Assembly: GCA_958296185.1 (NCBI GenBank)
Contig: CATQIB010000012.1
Location: 1 to 32,829 of the forward strand
DNA: 32,829 bases
Source: an uncultured Mesonia sp.
Lineage (GTDB): Bacteria > Bacteroidota > Bacteroidia > Flavobacteriales > Flavobacteriaceae
Reading direction: 5' to 3'
The stretch's first letter is position 1. Every line of letters begins with the position of its first letter. This document shows, piece by piece, positions 1-10,784 of this stretch. The notes below the pieces were generated by a model, which ran no database searches, had not been told where the DNA came from, and worked only from the letters and a program-made list of their open reading frames with translations. Position numbers and translations under genes: made by a program.

Positions 1-466
1 ATTGGGATTTTTGCTTGGGTATCGGGTAACGTTATTTTCTCGGAATATTTAGATGTAATGAACATTCCTAGATCGGGCGAAATGACCATTTTTATAACTG
101 CTTTTGCTGGAGCGTTGGTTGGTTTTTTATGGTACAATACTTATCCGGCTCAGGTCTTTATGGGTGATACCGGAAGTTTAACCATTGGAGGGGTTATAGC
201 TGTTTTGGCCATTGCCACGCGTAAGGAATTATTAATACCTCTATTGTGCGGAATTTTTCTTATGAAAATCTCTCGGTAGTATTACAGGTAGCTTGGTTTA
301 AATACACCAAGAAAAAAACAGGAGTAGGGAGACGAATTTTCTTGATGTCACCCTTGCATCACCACTATCAAAAGAAAGGAATCCACGAAAGTAAAATTGT
401 AGTTCGTTTCTGGGTGGTAGGTATATTTTTAGCCATTTTAACCATTGTAACCTTAAAGATTAGATA

Positions 467-467
<1 letters not shown>
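1..467 (+). CDS. mraY: phospho-N-acetylmuramoyl-pentapeptide-transferase (partial, frameshifted)
   Basis: Integral membrane enzyme that transfers phospho-MurNAc-pentapeptide from UDP to undecaprenyl phosphate, giving lipid I. Only the C-terminal third is present; the reading is open from base 1, so the start lies outside the window. MraY landmarks are clear: the metal-binding motif MGDTGSL near 160-180 and the conserved [12 protein letters not shown] near 345-380, then a last membrane helix. One base is missing at about 259-264: the frame reaches a stop at 277-279, while the next frame continues exactly with [18 protein letters not shown]. The stop overlaps the murD start (TAATG, 465-469), as expected in a dcw operon. 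The family call is certain; the frameshift is most likely a sequence error. Confidence 0.95.
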
Positions 468-1809
<1,342 letters not shown>

Positions 1810-1811
1810 AA

Positions 1812-3067
1812 GTGAGCGCTAAAGAAAGTAACATAGGGCAATTTCATTTCTTTCACCTTTTAAAAGGTGATAAGCTAATATGGGCTGTTGTGGTGTTATT
1901 AGATTGTTCTCCTTTATTCCTGTCTATAGTGCAAGTAGTAATTTTGGCCTATATCTATGGCAATGGAAATACTTTAAGCTTTTTATTAAACCATCTCGCT
2001 CACTTGCTTATTGGTTTTTTCTTGATATTTGCGGTGAGTAAAATTCCATACAATTACTTTAAAGGCTTGTCGGTACTAGCCTTGCCTTTAGTTGTTATTC
2101 TACTGGTTTATACGCTCTTTCAAGGAACTACCATTGATGGTGCCAATGCAAGTAGATGGATCAAAATTCCGTTAATCAATAAAACCTTTCAGACTTCTAC
2201 GGCTGCAGCGGTTATCTTAATGGTTTTTGTAGCGCGTTATTATCTAAAATAGCCGATAAAGAAATCACTTTTAAATCGAGTATGATACATTTATGGCTTC
2301 CGGTAGCTGCTGTTTTGGTACTTATTTTACCAGCCAATTTTAGTACGACCGCCATTTTATTTGCTATGGTACTTATGCTGGTGGTGGTGGGAGGTTACCC
2401 ATTAAAATACGTCGGAGTTATTTTATTAGCCGGCATAGTTGTTTTAAGTATTTTTATGTTATCTGCCAAAGCCTTTCCAGGCTTGTTCCCTAACCGAGTA
2501 GATACGTGGATTAGTCGGGTTGAAAATTTTGCTAGTGCAGATGACAAAGAAGTTTACCAAGTTGAAAAAGCAAAAATAGCCATTGCAAGGGGAGGTGTTT
2601 TGGGTGTAGGTGTAGGTAAAAGTGTACAGCGAAATTTCTTGCCACAGTCGTCATCAGATTTTATTTATGCGATTATTGTTGAAGAGATGGGGCTCGTAGG
2701 CGGATTTCTGGTGCTATTCGCTTATTTACTTATTTTGTTTAGATTAGTAGTAGTGGCTATAAAAGCACCTAATATTTTGGTAAATTATTGATAATTGGTG
2801 TCGGGTTACCTATTGTTTTTCAAGCTTTGATTAATATGGGTGTGGCTACCGAGTTATTTCCAGTAAACGGGGCAAACCTTACCTTTGATTAGTAGTGGGG
2901 GATCTTCTATATGGATGACTTGTGTGGCTTTAGGTATGGTGCAAAGCGTATGTGCAAAACGCGAATCGTTAAGAAATAACACCGATAATCAAGATCAAGA
3001 AGATGATAGCACAGCAAGATATAAGCAAGAAGAGAACCCATTAGAAATACTAAGTGAAACCTTATGA
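1812..3067 (+). CDS. ftsW: lipid II polymerase of the divisome, SEDS family (frameshifted)
   Basis: Polytopic inner-membrane SEDS protein that polymerises lipid II at the septum with a class B PBP. The frame starts at GTG 1812, two bases after the murD stop. Conserved pieces appear in several frames: [18 protein letters not shown], the large loop motif [19 protein letters not shown] with EEMGLVGG, and the C-terminal [10 protein letters not shown]. Five single-base indels are inferred: a missing base at 1901-1904 compensated by an extra T in 1942-1945, missing T at 2239-2242, missing T at 2774-2777, and extra G in 2869-2872. Between the first pair the neighbouring frame reads [13 protein letters not shown], the true FtsW helix. 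The end overlaps the murG start (ATGA at 3064). The gene cannot be a real pseudogene in a cell with an intact ftsA-ftsZ unless a second copy exists. Confidence 0.93.
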
Positions 3068-4175
3068 AGCCATTAAGAATCATATTGTCAGGAGGAGGTA
3101 CAGGCGGACATATTTATCCCGCCATTGCCATTGCGAATGAGCTTCAAGACCGTTATCCCGAAGCCGAATTTTTATTTGTAGGCGCCAAGGATAAAATGGA
3201 AATGCAAAAAGTACCACAAGCAGGATACGCCATTAAAGGATTATGGATTAGCGGTATACAGCGAAAACTGAGCTTAGACAACTTAAGTTTTCCGTTTAAA
3301 TTATTAAGTAGTTTATCGACTTCTAGAAAAATTTTAAAAACTTTTAAGCCGCACGTTGCCATTGGCACGGGAGGATTTGCAAGCGGACCCTTGTTAAAAA
3401 TGGCCAGTATAATGCAAGTACCCAGCTTAATCCAAGAGCAAAACTCTTACGCTGGTATTACCAATAAATGGCTAGGAAAATCTGTAGATAAAATTTGTGT
3501 GGCTTATCCTGATATGCAGCGGTATTTTCCTGTATCTAAAATTGTTTATACCGGAAACCCAATCCGTAAAGAGAAATTACTTGTGCTAGTGTTTCAAGAT
3601 CAGAAGCTTTGGTTAAACTAGGATTAAATCTGCAACAGCCAGTGCTCCTTGTTTTGGGCGGTAGTCTAGGGTCAAAACGCATAAACCAGGAAATTGCTAA
3701 AAGTATAGAATGGCTGAAGCAATTAGGCTTACAAGTACTTTGGCAAACCGGTAAATTATATTTTGAAAAATATAAGCATTTAGCTAGCCAAAGCGTGCTG
3801 GTAGTACCTTTTATAGAAGAAATGAATATAGCTTATGCTGTAGCAGATTTTATTGTCTCTCGCGCAGGTGCCGGTGCTGTTAGTGAATTAAGTGTGGTAG
3901 GTAAACCTACGCTGTTTATACCCTCACCTAATGTGGCAGAAGATCATCAAACCAAAAATGCGCAGGCAGTGGCGCAACAAAAAGCTGCATTGTATATTAA
4001 TGAGAAAGATTTAGAGGTTAAATTTCAAGAAGTTCTTTCTCATTTGGTAAAAGATGAACAAAAGCAAAGTGAATTGAGTTTTAATTTTAAGCTATTAGCA
4101 AAACCAAATGCAGCCGCACAGATAGTGGATGAGATTGAACAATTAATACAGAAAAAGTATGGTGAACTTTCGTAA
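3064..4175 (+). CDS. murG: UDP-GlcNAc--lipid I N-acetylglucosaminyltransferase (frameshifted)
   Basis: Peripheral inner-membrane GT28 glycosyltransferase that converts lipid I to lipid II on the cytoplasmic face. The N-terminal lipid-facing motif [15 protein letters not shown] is at residues 8-22, GTGGFASGP and QEQNSYAG follow, and the C-terminal half has the nucleotide-sugar motifs [12 protein letters not shown] and [11 protein letters not shown] with PTLFIPSP and EDHQTKNA. One base is missing in the A run at 3574-3576; adding it joins NPIRKEKI to [15 protein letters not shown] and gives about 371 residues, the usual length. The start overlaps the ftsW stop, and the 3' end overlaps murC by up to 17 bases. 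Confidence 0.95.
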
Positions 4176-5512
4176 CATAGAAAACCTTTATTTTTTAGGT
4201 ATAGGCGGCATAGGAATGAGCGCCCTGGCGCGTTATTATGCCGGTGGTAAATATAAAGTTTATGGCTATGATAGTACCCGTACTCAACTTACCCAAGAGC
4301 TAGAGCAAGAAGGTGCTCAAGTGGTTTACCATGAAGAGGCTGGCTTAAGTCTATTACAAAGTTTAGGTAAAACCAATACATTAGTTGTGTTTACGCCAGC
4401 GGTGGCTAAAACGAACATCGTATTCTCCTATGCCGAGGCCAACCAATTTCCCATACTAAAACGGGCTCAACTTTTAGGCGAGATTACAAAAAATCATTTT
4501 ACTTTGGCAGTTGCTGGCACCCATGGTAAAACCACTACAACTAGTATATTGGCACACATTCTAAAAGTAGCTGAGGTTCGTTTGACTGCTTTTTTAGGTG
4601 GTATTACCGAAAATTATCATACCAATTATTTAAGCGATGGCAACGAGGCAGTTGTGGTTGAAGCCGATGAATTTGATCGCTCATTTATGCATCTAAGTCC
4701 GAGTATCGCTGGCATCACAAGCTTAGATGCTGATCATTTAGATATTTATAAAAATAAAGCGTCATTAGAGGTTAGTTACCGCGCATTTATTTCTAAGATA
4801 GAGCAGCCTGAAAATTGTTTTAAAATAGAAGGATTAGCAATCCCGGGGCAGCCGGTGGGGTTTTCGGCTACTTGTGCTTACCAAATTCTTCAATATACCG
4901 TGCGTGAAGGCAAGTATGTTTTTGATTTTAAGACGCCCAATGGTGTTTTACGGGAGCTTGAGTTTGCTTTGCCTGGTAGGCATAATTTATTAAATGCTGC
5001 ACTAGCCATGGCAATGGCTTTGCATTTTGGGGTAGCGCCTAAGCATATGGCACCCGCACTAAGAAGCTTTAAAGGAATCAAAAGGAGATTTAGCATTCAT
5101 TGTCCAAAAACCCCGCGTGTTAATAGAGGATTATGCGCATCATCCTCAAGAAATTAAGGCGATGCACCAGGCGGTTAGCGAGATGTATCCTAATAAAAAA
5201 TGTTTAGCTGTTTTTCAGCCGCATTTGTATTCTAGAACACAAGACTTTGCTTTAGAATTTCAGCAAAGTTTAGCAGCTTTTGATGAAGTAATATTATTGC
5301 CCATTTACCCTGCACGCGAGCAAGCTATCCCTGGAGTTAACAGTGAGATGCTGCTGTCGGGTATAGAAAATGTGCAAAAAAAATGCATTCAAAAAACCGA
5401 TTTAGTTGCTGAAGTGCTCCAGTCGGATGCCGAGGTGGTTGTATTATTAGGAGCAGGAGATATAGGGCTAGAAGCCGAAAAAATTAAAAAAGCGTTAAAA
5501 CGTGAAAATTAA
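4159..5512 (+). CDS. murC: UDP-N-acetylmuramate--L-alanine ligase (frameshifted)
   Basis: First Mur ligase, adding L-alanine to UDP-MurNAc in the cytoplasm. It shows the N-terminal FLGIGGIGMSALARY fold, the ATP loop AGTHGKTTTTS, VVEADEFDRSF, the DADHLDIY motif, LPGRHNLLNA and the C-terminal EDYAHHP with FQPHLYSRT. One extra C at 5104-5105 breaks the frame between RRFSIHC and QKPRVLIEDYAHHP; without it the gene is one frame of about 451 codons, the normal size. ATG 4159 or GTG 4162 are both possible starts; the product then begins [13 protein letters not shown], matching relatives. It overlaps murG upstream and ftsQ downstream. No ddl gene lies between murC and ftsQ, unlike in Proteobacteria. 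Confidence 0.95.
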
Positions 5513-6221
5513 TTGGAATTACATAAAAGGCTTTGCATTATTGAGTTTGATTGTGTTCCTGTACGGATTTACACAGCAGCGTAACCATGCTAGAAAACTT
5601 GATGCATTGCAGGTTATTTTTGTTCAGGATAGCGAGAAGTTTATCAGCGTCACAGAGATAAAAAAAATTGTTTTACAAAATGAAAAAACTATTGATAAAA
5701 TACCTAAAGATAGTTTAGATTTGAAAGTTTTAGAAAAACATATAGACGAACATGCATTGGTTAAAAATGCAGAGGTGTATCTTACTGTAAGTGGGCAGGT
5801 TATTGTTGAGGTGCAACAAAAAAAACCGCTAGCTAGAGTGTATGGTAACGCATCATTTTATATCGATGAAGACGCTAATAAGATGCCATTATCAAAAAAT
5901 CACACGGCTAGAGTGCCCATGCTAAAGTATTCTGGGCAAAAAGATTTAGCTTATGTGCGGGGATTATTGAAAGAAATTAGCCAAGATAGCTTTTTAAAAC
6001 AGCAGGTTGTATCGATAGAAGTAGATAAAAAAAAAGAGATTCGATTTTACGTGCGTGGCTATGATTTTGAAACTATATTAGGAGATAGTACAGCGCTAGC
6101 AGCGAAATTAAGAAAATTTAAAGCGTTTTATAAAACCGCATTTATAGATAAAAAGTTGGAGCAGTACGAGAGCATAAAATTAAATTACAAACAGCAAGTA
6201 GTTGCTACCAAAAAGGTATAG
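5502..6221 (+). CDS. ftsQ: cell division protein FtsQ
   Basis: Bitopic inner-membrane divisome protein that links early and late division proteins. A short cytoplasmic N-terminus is followed by one membrane helix at residues 9-24 (FALLSLIVFLYGF), a POTRA-like region at about 35-110 containing VKNAEVYLTVSGQVIVEV, and a periplasmic beta domain to residue 239. The start codon is GTG and overlaps the murC stop by 11 bases, so translation is probably coupled. Position between murC and ftsA supports the call, because the sequence of this family is weakly conserved. This is the first gene of the cluster, from the left, with no frame break. Confidence 0.9.
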   Translation: MKINWNYIKGFALLSLIVFLYGFTQQRNHARKLDALQVIFVQDSEKFISVTEIKKIVLQNEKTIDKIPKDSLDLKVLEKHIDEHALVKNAEVYLTVSGQVIVEVQQKKPLARVYGNASFYIDEDANKMPLSKNHTARVPMLKYSGQKDLAYVRGLLKEISQDSFLKQQVVSIEVDKKKEIRFYVRGYDFETILGDSTALAAKLRKFKAFYKTAFIDKKLEQYESIKLNYKQQVVATKKV

Positions 6222-6230
6222 AAACTGGTT

Positions 6231-7661
6231 ATGGAAGTAAATGAGCAAGAAATCGCAGTAGGGCTAGACATAGGTACAACCAAAATTGTAGCTATGATTG
6301 GTCGGTATAATGAATACGGTAAAACCGAAGTTTTAGGTGTTGGTAAATCTAAAAGTTTAGGAGTTCATCGTGGCGTGGTAAATAATATTACCCAGACCAT
6401 ACAATCTATACAACATGCCGTAGAGCAAGCGGTTGCTGATGCAGGAATTGAAGTGAAAGATGTGGTAGTTGGTATTGCCGGACAACACATTAGAAGTTTA
6501 CAGCACAGCGATTATATTACTCGTGAGAATGCAGAAGAAGTAATAGGTGCTCAGGACATAGAAACTTTATGTAACCAGGTACATAAATTAGTTATGTTAC
6601 CAGGTGAGGAGATTATTCATGTTTTGCCCCAGGAATATAAAATAGACGGTCAGGGCGAAATAACCGAGCCAATCGGTATGTATGGTGGTAGATTAGAGGC
6701 CAATTTTCATGTGGTAGTAGGTCAGATCTCATCTATTAGAAACATAGGTCGTTGTATTAAAAGCTCTGGTTTAGAGCTAGAAGGCGTAACCTTAGAACCA
6801 TTAGCATCCGCAAAAGCGGTATTAAGTCAAGAAGAGAAAGAAGCCGGCGTAGCTTTGGTCGATATAGGAGGAGGAACCTCTGACCTAGCTATTTTTAAAG
6901 ATGGGATTATACGTCACACCGCGGTTATCCCATTTGGAGGAAATGTAATTACCGAAGATATTAAAGAGGGGTGCAGCATTATTGAAAAGCAAGCAGAGCT
7001 CCTTAAGGTGAAATTTGGTTCAGCTTGGCCTGGAGAAAATAAAGAAAATGAAATTGTATCTATTCCTGGCTTACGCGGAAGAGAACCCAAAGAAATATCT
7101 TTAAAAAATTTATCAAAAATCATTCATTACCGGGCGGTTGAAATCATTGAACAGATTTATTTAGAGATAAAAAATTACGGTCACGAAGAACAAAAGAAAA
7201 AACTTATTGCAGGTATAGTTATTACCGGTGGAGGCGCACAATTGAAGCACTTAAAGCAATTGGTTGAATATGTAACCGGTATGGATACCCGTATAGGGTA
7301 CCCCAACGAGCACCTTGCAGGCGATAGCAATAAAGAGACCACTAGCCCAATGTACGCCACGGCTGTAGGCCTAGTTTTAAATAGTTTAGAGCGTAAACAG
7401 CAAGAAAAACAAGAGCGATTAGAAGCCGAACTGCGCCGTAAACATGCGGAGAATCATCAAGGTGTTAGAAGTGTTAAGAGTGAAAACACCGGTGATATAG
7501 AGAGTGATTCAATAACGGAAGAGCAAGTTGATGGTGAACAATTAGAGCAGACCAATCAAGAAGAACAAGAAAAAGAGGTGAAAGCTAGCAACGTAGCTCG
7601 TAAAAGTATTTTCGAGAAATGGTTTGACACCTTAAAAGATTTTTTAGACAAAGTAGAATAA
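6231..7661 (+). CDS. ftsA: cell division protein FtsA
   Basis: Actin-like ATPase that tethers FtsZ to the inner membrane and recruits the divisome. The phosphate-1 motif GLDIGTTKIVAMIG is at residues 11-24, phosphate-2 is VDIGGGTSDLAIF and the adenosine motif is ITGGGAQLKHL. The 1C subdomain lies between as usual. After residue 395 comes a charged, Glu/Lys/Gln-rich linker of about 60 residues, then a C-terminal amphipathic helix at 458-476 (KSIFEKWFDTLKDFLDKVE), the expected membrane-targeting sequence. It lies 9 bases after ftsQ and 38 before ftsZ. Length (476) exceeds E. coli FtsA (420) because of the linker. Confidence 0.97.
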   Translation: MEVNEQEIAVGLDIGTTKIVAMIGRYNEYGKTEVLGVGKSKSLGVHRGVVNNITQTIQSIQHAVEQAVADAGIEVKDVVVGIAGQHIRSLQHSDYITRENAEEVIGAQDIETLCNQVHKLVMLPGEEIIHVLPQEYKIDGQGEITEPIGMYGGRLEANFHVVVGQISSIRNIGRCIKSSGLELEGVTLEPLASAKAVLSQEEKEAGVALVDIGGGTSDLAIFKDGIIRHTAVIPFGGNVITEDIKEGCSIIEKQAELLKVKFGSAWPGENKENEIVSIPGLRGREPKEISLKNLSKIIHYRAVEIIEQIYLEIKNYGHEEQKKKLIAGIVITGGGAQLKHLKQLVEYVTGMDTRIGYPNEHLAGDSNKETTSPMYATAVGLVLNSLERKQQEKQERLEAELRRKHAENHQGVRSVKSENTGDIESDSITEEQVDGEQLEQTNQEEQEKEVKASNVARKSIFEKWFDTLKDFLDKVE

Positions 7662-7699
7662 AATAGACAAGCGAAGCATAACACCCAAAATATAGAATT

Positions 7700-9682
7700 A
7701 TGAGCAGCACAGAATTCGACATTTCATTTGATTTACCCAAAAATCAATCTAACGTAATCAAAGTGATTGGCGTTGGTGGCGGCGGTTCAAACGCCATTAA
7801 TCATATGTTTGAACAAGGAATAAAAGGAGTAGATTTTGTAGTGTGCAATACCGATGCGCAGGCACTAGAAAATAGTCCGGTTCCTATTAAATTACAATTA
7901 GGAGTAAACCTAACCGAGGGGTTAGGAGCAGGTGCTAATCCAGAAATAGGAGAGCAAGCCGCTTTAGAGAGTTTTGAAGATCTAAAGAGCATGCTTAATA
8001 CCAATACCAAAATGGTATTTATTACCGCCGGTATGGGAGGAGGTACCGGAACTGGAGCCGCACCAATCATTGCTCAACAAGCCAAAGAGATGGGTATTCT
8101 TACGGTGGGCATTGTAACCATCCCTTTTCAGTTTGAAGGGAAGACCAGAAATGATCAAGCTCAACAAGGGGTAGAGAAATTAAGAAAACAAGTAGACTCG
8201 CTTATTGTTATTAATAATAATAAACTTCGTGAGGTTTACGGTAATTTAGGCTTTAAAGCCGGATTTTCTAAGGCCGATGAAGTTTTAGCTACTGCGTCAC
8301 GAGGTATTGCAGAAGTAATTACACATCACTACCAGCAAAATATAGATTTACGTGATGCTAAAACGGTGTTGAGTAATAGCGGTACGGCCATTATGGGGTC
8401 TTCAACCGCCTCAGGTAGCAATAGAGCTCAAGAAGCCATTATTAAAGCACTAGATTCACCTTTATTAAACGATAATAAAATTACGGGCGCCAAAAACGTG
8501 TTGCTGCTTATTGTTTCGGGCTCCCAAGAAATTACTATCGATGAAATTGGAGAGATCAATGATCATATTCAAAATGAAGCAGGGCATAGTGCGAATATCA
8601 TTATGGGTGTAGGGGAAGACTCTAACCTTGATGAATCTATATCGGTAACCATAATTGCTACTGGTTTTGATGTAGAACAACAAAATGTAATTGTTAATAC
8701 AGAGGCCAAGAAGATTATTCACACCTTAGAAGATGAGCAGAAGGTAGTGCAAGATTTAAGCGAAAAGCGATTTCAAGCGCGATCATCTGCCATAGATGAG
8801 CCATTACCCAAAGAAGACAAGGAAGAAAAAGTGGTGCATACCCTATTTGAGCAAGAAGAGCTTGAGGAGATGCCTGAACCTACTAATGCGCAAGAAGTGG
8901 AAGGGAAAGCTTCCGCGGAAGCGAATACAGATGATTTTGTTTTTGTTGATGCTACTAATAATACAACAAAAGAGCAGGAACCAGTAGAAGAGAAAAGACA
9001 AGTTGAAGAAGAAAAAGAACAGGTAAATTTCACGTTTGATTTCCCTATTAATCCCATAGCTTCAAAACCAGTTTCTCCATCTTTTTCGGAGGAGATTGAA
9101 AAGACTCCTAAAGAAGTGAAACCTACAACATCTAAGATTGTTCACAGACTCGAAGAAGAGCCGAATAGCAACCAGCAGACTCCATCTACCCCAAAACCCA
9201 ATGTAACTGGAGGGGTAACGCGCTATAGTTTGGACGATTATATGGAGGAGGAAAAACAGTTTCAGGAAAATAGAATACCAGAAGAAGATTATAGGCAACA
9301 GACTCAAATTGAAGTTAAGCAACCTATTGCTGAATCTATAAGCAAGGTAGAGACTACCGCTTTTGAAAATAAAAATAAGCTGGTAGAGGAAACAAACAAC
9401 ACAGAAGAGATAGATCCGTTAGAGAACCCTATATCGCAAGATCTTATAGCACGAGCGGCAGAGCGACGTAAGCGAATGAAAGAATTCAATTATAAGTTTA
9501 GGAATAATTCATCTATTGAAGAAATTGAACGCATGCCAGCCTATAAGCGAGCGGGTCTAGAGCTGGAAGAGGGAGAAACTACAGGCGACACAAAGCTATC
9601 TCGAACCAGTGTAAATGGTTCTTCAAAAGATGATTTGAATTTTAGGACGAATAACTCGTTTTTACACGATAATGTAGATTAA
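7700..9682 (+). CDS. ftsZ: cell division protein FtsZ
   Basis: Tubulin-like GTPase that forms the cytokinetic Z ring. The GTP-binding motif VGGGGSNAI is at residues 25-33 and the tubulin signature GGGTGTG at 113-119, followed by FEGKTRNDQA and the synergy region GFSKADEVLATA. The globular core ends near residue 330. A Glu/Lys/Thr/Pro-rich, presumably disordered linker of about 240 residues follows, then the flavobacterial C-terminal region beginning DPLENPISQ (about 572) with KEFNYKFRNN and YKRAGLEL, ending NNSFLHDNVD. Total length of 660 is far above E. coli (383), but long linkers are usual in Bacteroidota. It is preceded by a 38-base gap after ftsA and has a clean ATG. Confidence 0.98.
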   Translation: MSSTEFDISFDLPKNQSNVIKVIGVGGGGSNAINHMFEQGIKGVDFVVCNTDAQALENSPVPIKLQLGVNLTEGLGAGANPEIGEQAALESFEDLKSMLNTNTKMVFITAGMGGGTGTGAAPIIAQQAKEMGILTVGIVTIPFQFEGKTRNDQAQQGVEKLRKQVDSLIVINNNKLREVYGNLGFKAGFSKADEVLATASRGIAEVITHHYQQNIDLRDAKTVLSNSGTAIMGSSTASGSNRAQEAIIKALDSPLLNDNKITGAKNVLLLIVSGSQEITIDEIGEINDHIQNEAGHSANIIMGVGEDSNLDESISVTIIATGFDVEQQNVIVNTEAKKIIHTLEDEQKVVQDLSEKRFQARSSAIDEPLPKEDKEEKVVHTLFEQEELEEMPEPTNAQEVEGKASAEANTDDFVFVDATNNTTKEQEPVEEKRQVEEEKEQVNFTFDFPINPIASKPVSPSFSEEIEKTPKEVKPTTSKIVHRLEEEPNSNQQTPSTPKPNVTGGVTRYSLDDYMEEEKQFQENRIPEEDYRQQTQIEVKQPIAESISKVETTAFENKNKLVEETNNTEEIDPLENPISQDLIARAAERRKRMKEFNYKFRNNSSIEEIERMPAYKRAGLELEEGETTGDTKLSRTSVNGSSKDDLNFRTNNSFLHDNVD

Positions 9683-9693
9683 AAACAAAAATT

Positions 9694-10140
9694 ATGAGTT
9701 TAGAAAAACAAGTAATGATAAAAATGAAAGAGGCCATGAAATCGAAAGACCAAATGGCCTTAGGAGCACTACGTGCTATAAAAAATGCATTAATTTTAGC
9801 TAAGACAGAGGCTAATGCGACAGCTTTGACTGAAGAGCAAGAAATCCAAATAGTACAAAAATTAGTGAAGCAACGTAAAGATAGCGCAGAAATATATCAA
9901 AGTCAGCAACGTGAAGATTTGGCAGAGCCAGAACTAGCCGAAGCTGAGGTTATTGCTCAATTTTTACCCAAACAGCTTACTGAACCCGAGATTGAAGCCG
10001 AAGTACAAGCTATAATTACAGAAGTAGGAGCTTCTGGAATGCAAGATATGGGTAAAGTAATGGGTGTAGCTAGCCAAAAAATGATGGGAAAAGCCGATGG
10101 GAAAACCATTTCGGCAATTGTTAGAAAAAAATTAGCATAA
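9694..10140 (+). CDS. GatB/YqeY domain-containing protein
   Basis: Small cytoplasmic protein of the YqeY family, related to the tail domain of the GatB subunit of Asp/Glu-tRNA amidotransferase. The whole 148-residue protein is the domain: MKSKDQMALGALRAIKNAL near the N-terminus, VKQRKDSAEIY in the middle, QFLPKQLTEPEI, and the C-terminal GKVMGVASQKMMGKADGKT. A role in tRNA binding or aminoacylation is inferred from the family and is not proven; the next gene happens to be a tRNA. It starts 11 bases after ftsZ, so it is probably the last coding gene of the dcw transcript. It is intact and of normal length. Confidence 0.93.
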   Translation: MSLEKQVMIKMKEAMKSKDQMALGALRAIKNALILAKTEANATALTEEQEIQIVQKLVKQRKDSAEIYQSQQREDLAEPELAEAEVIAQFLPKQLTEPEIEAEVQAIITEVGASGMQDMGKVMGVASQKMMGKADGKTISAIVRKKLA

Positions 10141-10183
10141 GTATCATGTATTAGGTATTTTTGCACCGCTTAAATAGCTATCT

Positions 10184-10257
10184 GGCCCCGTGGCGCAACT
10201 GAATAGCGCATCAGATTTCGGCTCTGAGGGTTGCAGGTTTGAATCCTGCCGGGGTCA
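10184..10257 (+). tRNA. tRNA-Arg (anticodon UCG)
   Basis: A full cloverleaf of 74 bases. The acceptor stem GGCCCCG pairs with CGGGGTC with one G-U. The D arm is GCGC/GCGC, the anticodon stem TCAGA/TCTGA encloses the loop TTTCGGC (anticodon TCG, decoding CGA and related Arg codons), and the T arm GCAGG/CCTGC encloses TTTGAAT. The discriminator base is A. CCA is not encoded; the next bases are CGA. It lies 43 bases after the YqeY gene, on the same strand, and is followed by a strong terminator hairpin. Confidence 0.95.
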
Positions 10258-10266
10258 CGAACAAAT

Positions 10267-10320
10267 AAAAAATCTCACCTCAAATCAAGCTTGCTTGAAT
10301 TTGAAAGTGGGATTTTTTTA
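10267..10320 (+). terminator. terminator after tRNA-Arg
   Basis: Outer arms AAAAATCTCAC and GTGGGATTTTT pair, and inner arms TCAAATCAAG and CTTGAATTTGA pair with one bulge; a run of seven T follows. It probably ends the transcript of tRNA-Arg and perhaps the dcw operon. The A tract on the left would let it work in both directions. Confidence 0.75.
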
Positions 10321-10784
10321 TTTTCAAAGCGGAGCTTTGTCAGGTAAGCGCAGCTAATCTACCGGGGTTGCTTCTTTAATTAATAAACTCTTTTTTTTTA
10401 GGAGGTTATTTTATTTTTGTGTCGCAGTTGTGTCGCCCGATTAATTGCGATCAAACGATTTTCTGACTTATTCAGGATTTTTTTAAATTTTGCTGGGCTC
10501 AACTCATGCGTAAGTACACGAAGTAAGTTGGGACCCAAACTTTGATTAAAAGACTTGTAATGAACCCCTAAATTAAAGTTCGTGTATTCCTTTCTCTATG
10601 TTAACTTTAATGCTAAAATAGAAAAAACATAAAATCAGATATTTCAATTAAGTACATTAAATCAAGATTAAATCCATTCAAATTTTATTGAACAAAATAA
10701 ATCTTGGAATTGGCGTAATTCTTAGACTCATTTGATTTAAAATCAGTTAATCCGTATTGTTTATTTATATAAAAATTCACAGAA
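10321..10784. other. gene-free stretch with possible decayed reading frame
   Basis: No credible gene is present between the tRNA-Arg terminator and the lipoprotein gene at 10828. The stretch holds a short perfect hairpin (CAAAGC-GGA-GCTTTG, about 10325-10339). It also holds a direct repeat TGTGTCGC at 10418-10425 and 10429-10436. On the minus strand a 65-codon frame without stop runs from 10595 to a TAA at 10400-10398, with protein-like composition (for example LGPNLLRVLTHELSPAKF) but no ATG. It may be the decayed end of a gene, perhaps from an element inserted at the tRNA, but I do not recognise it. The part from 10600 to 10784 is AT-rich and shows nothing clear. Confidence 0.5.

Noticed and set aside
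8773..9057. 94-residue minus-strand frame inside ftsZ
   Set aside because: It is antisense to the low-complexity linker of FtsZ, rich in Ser and Phe because of codon complementarity, with no start context of its own.
10362..10376. CCGGGGT near 10370 as a duplicated tRNA 3' end (attachment site of an integrated element)
   Set aside because: Only 7 bases match the end of tRNA-Arg, and no integrase or element lies between the two copies; chance is enough.
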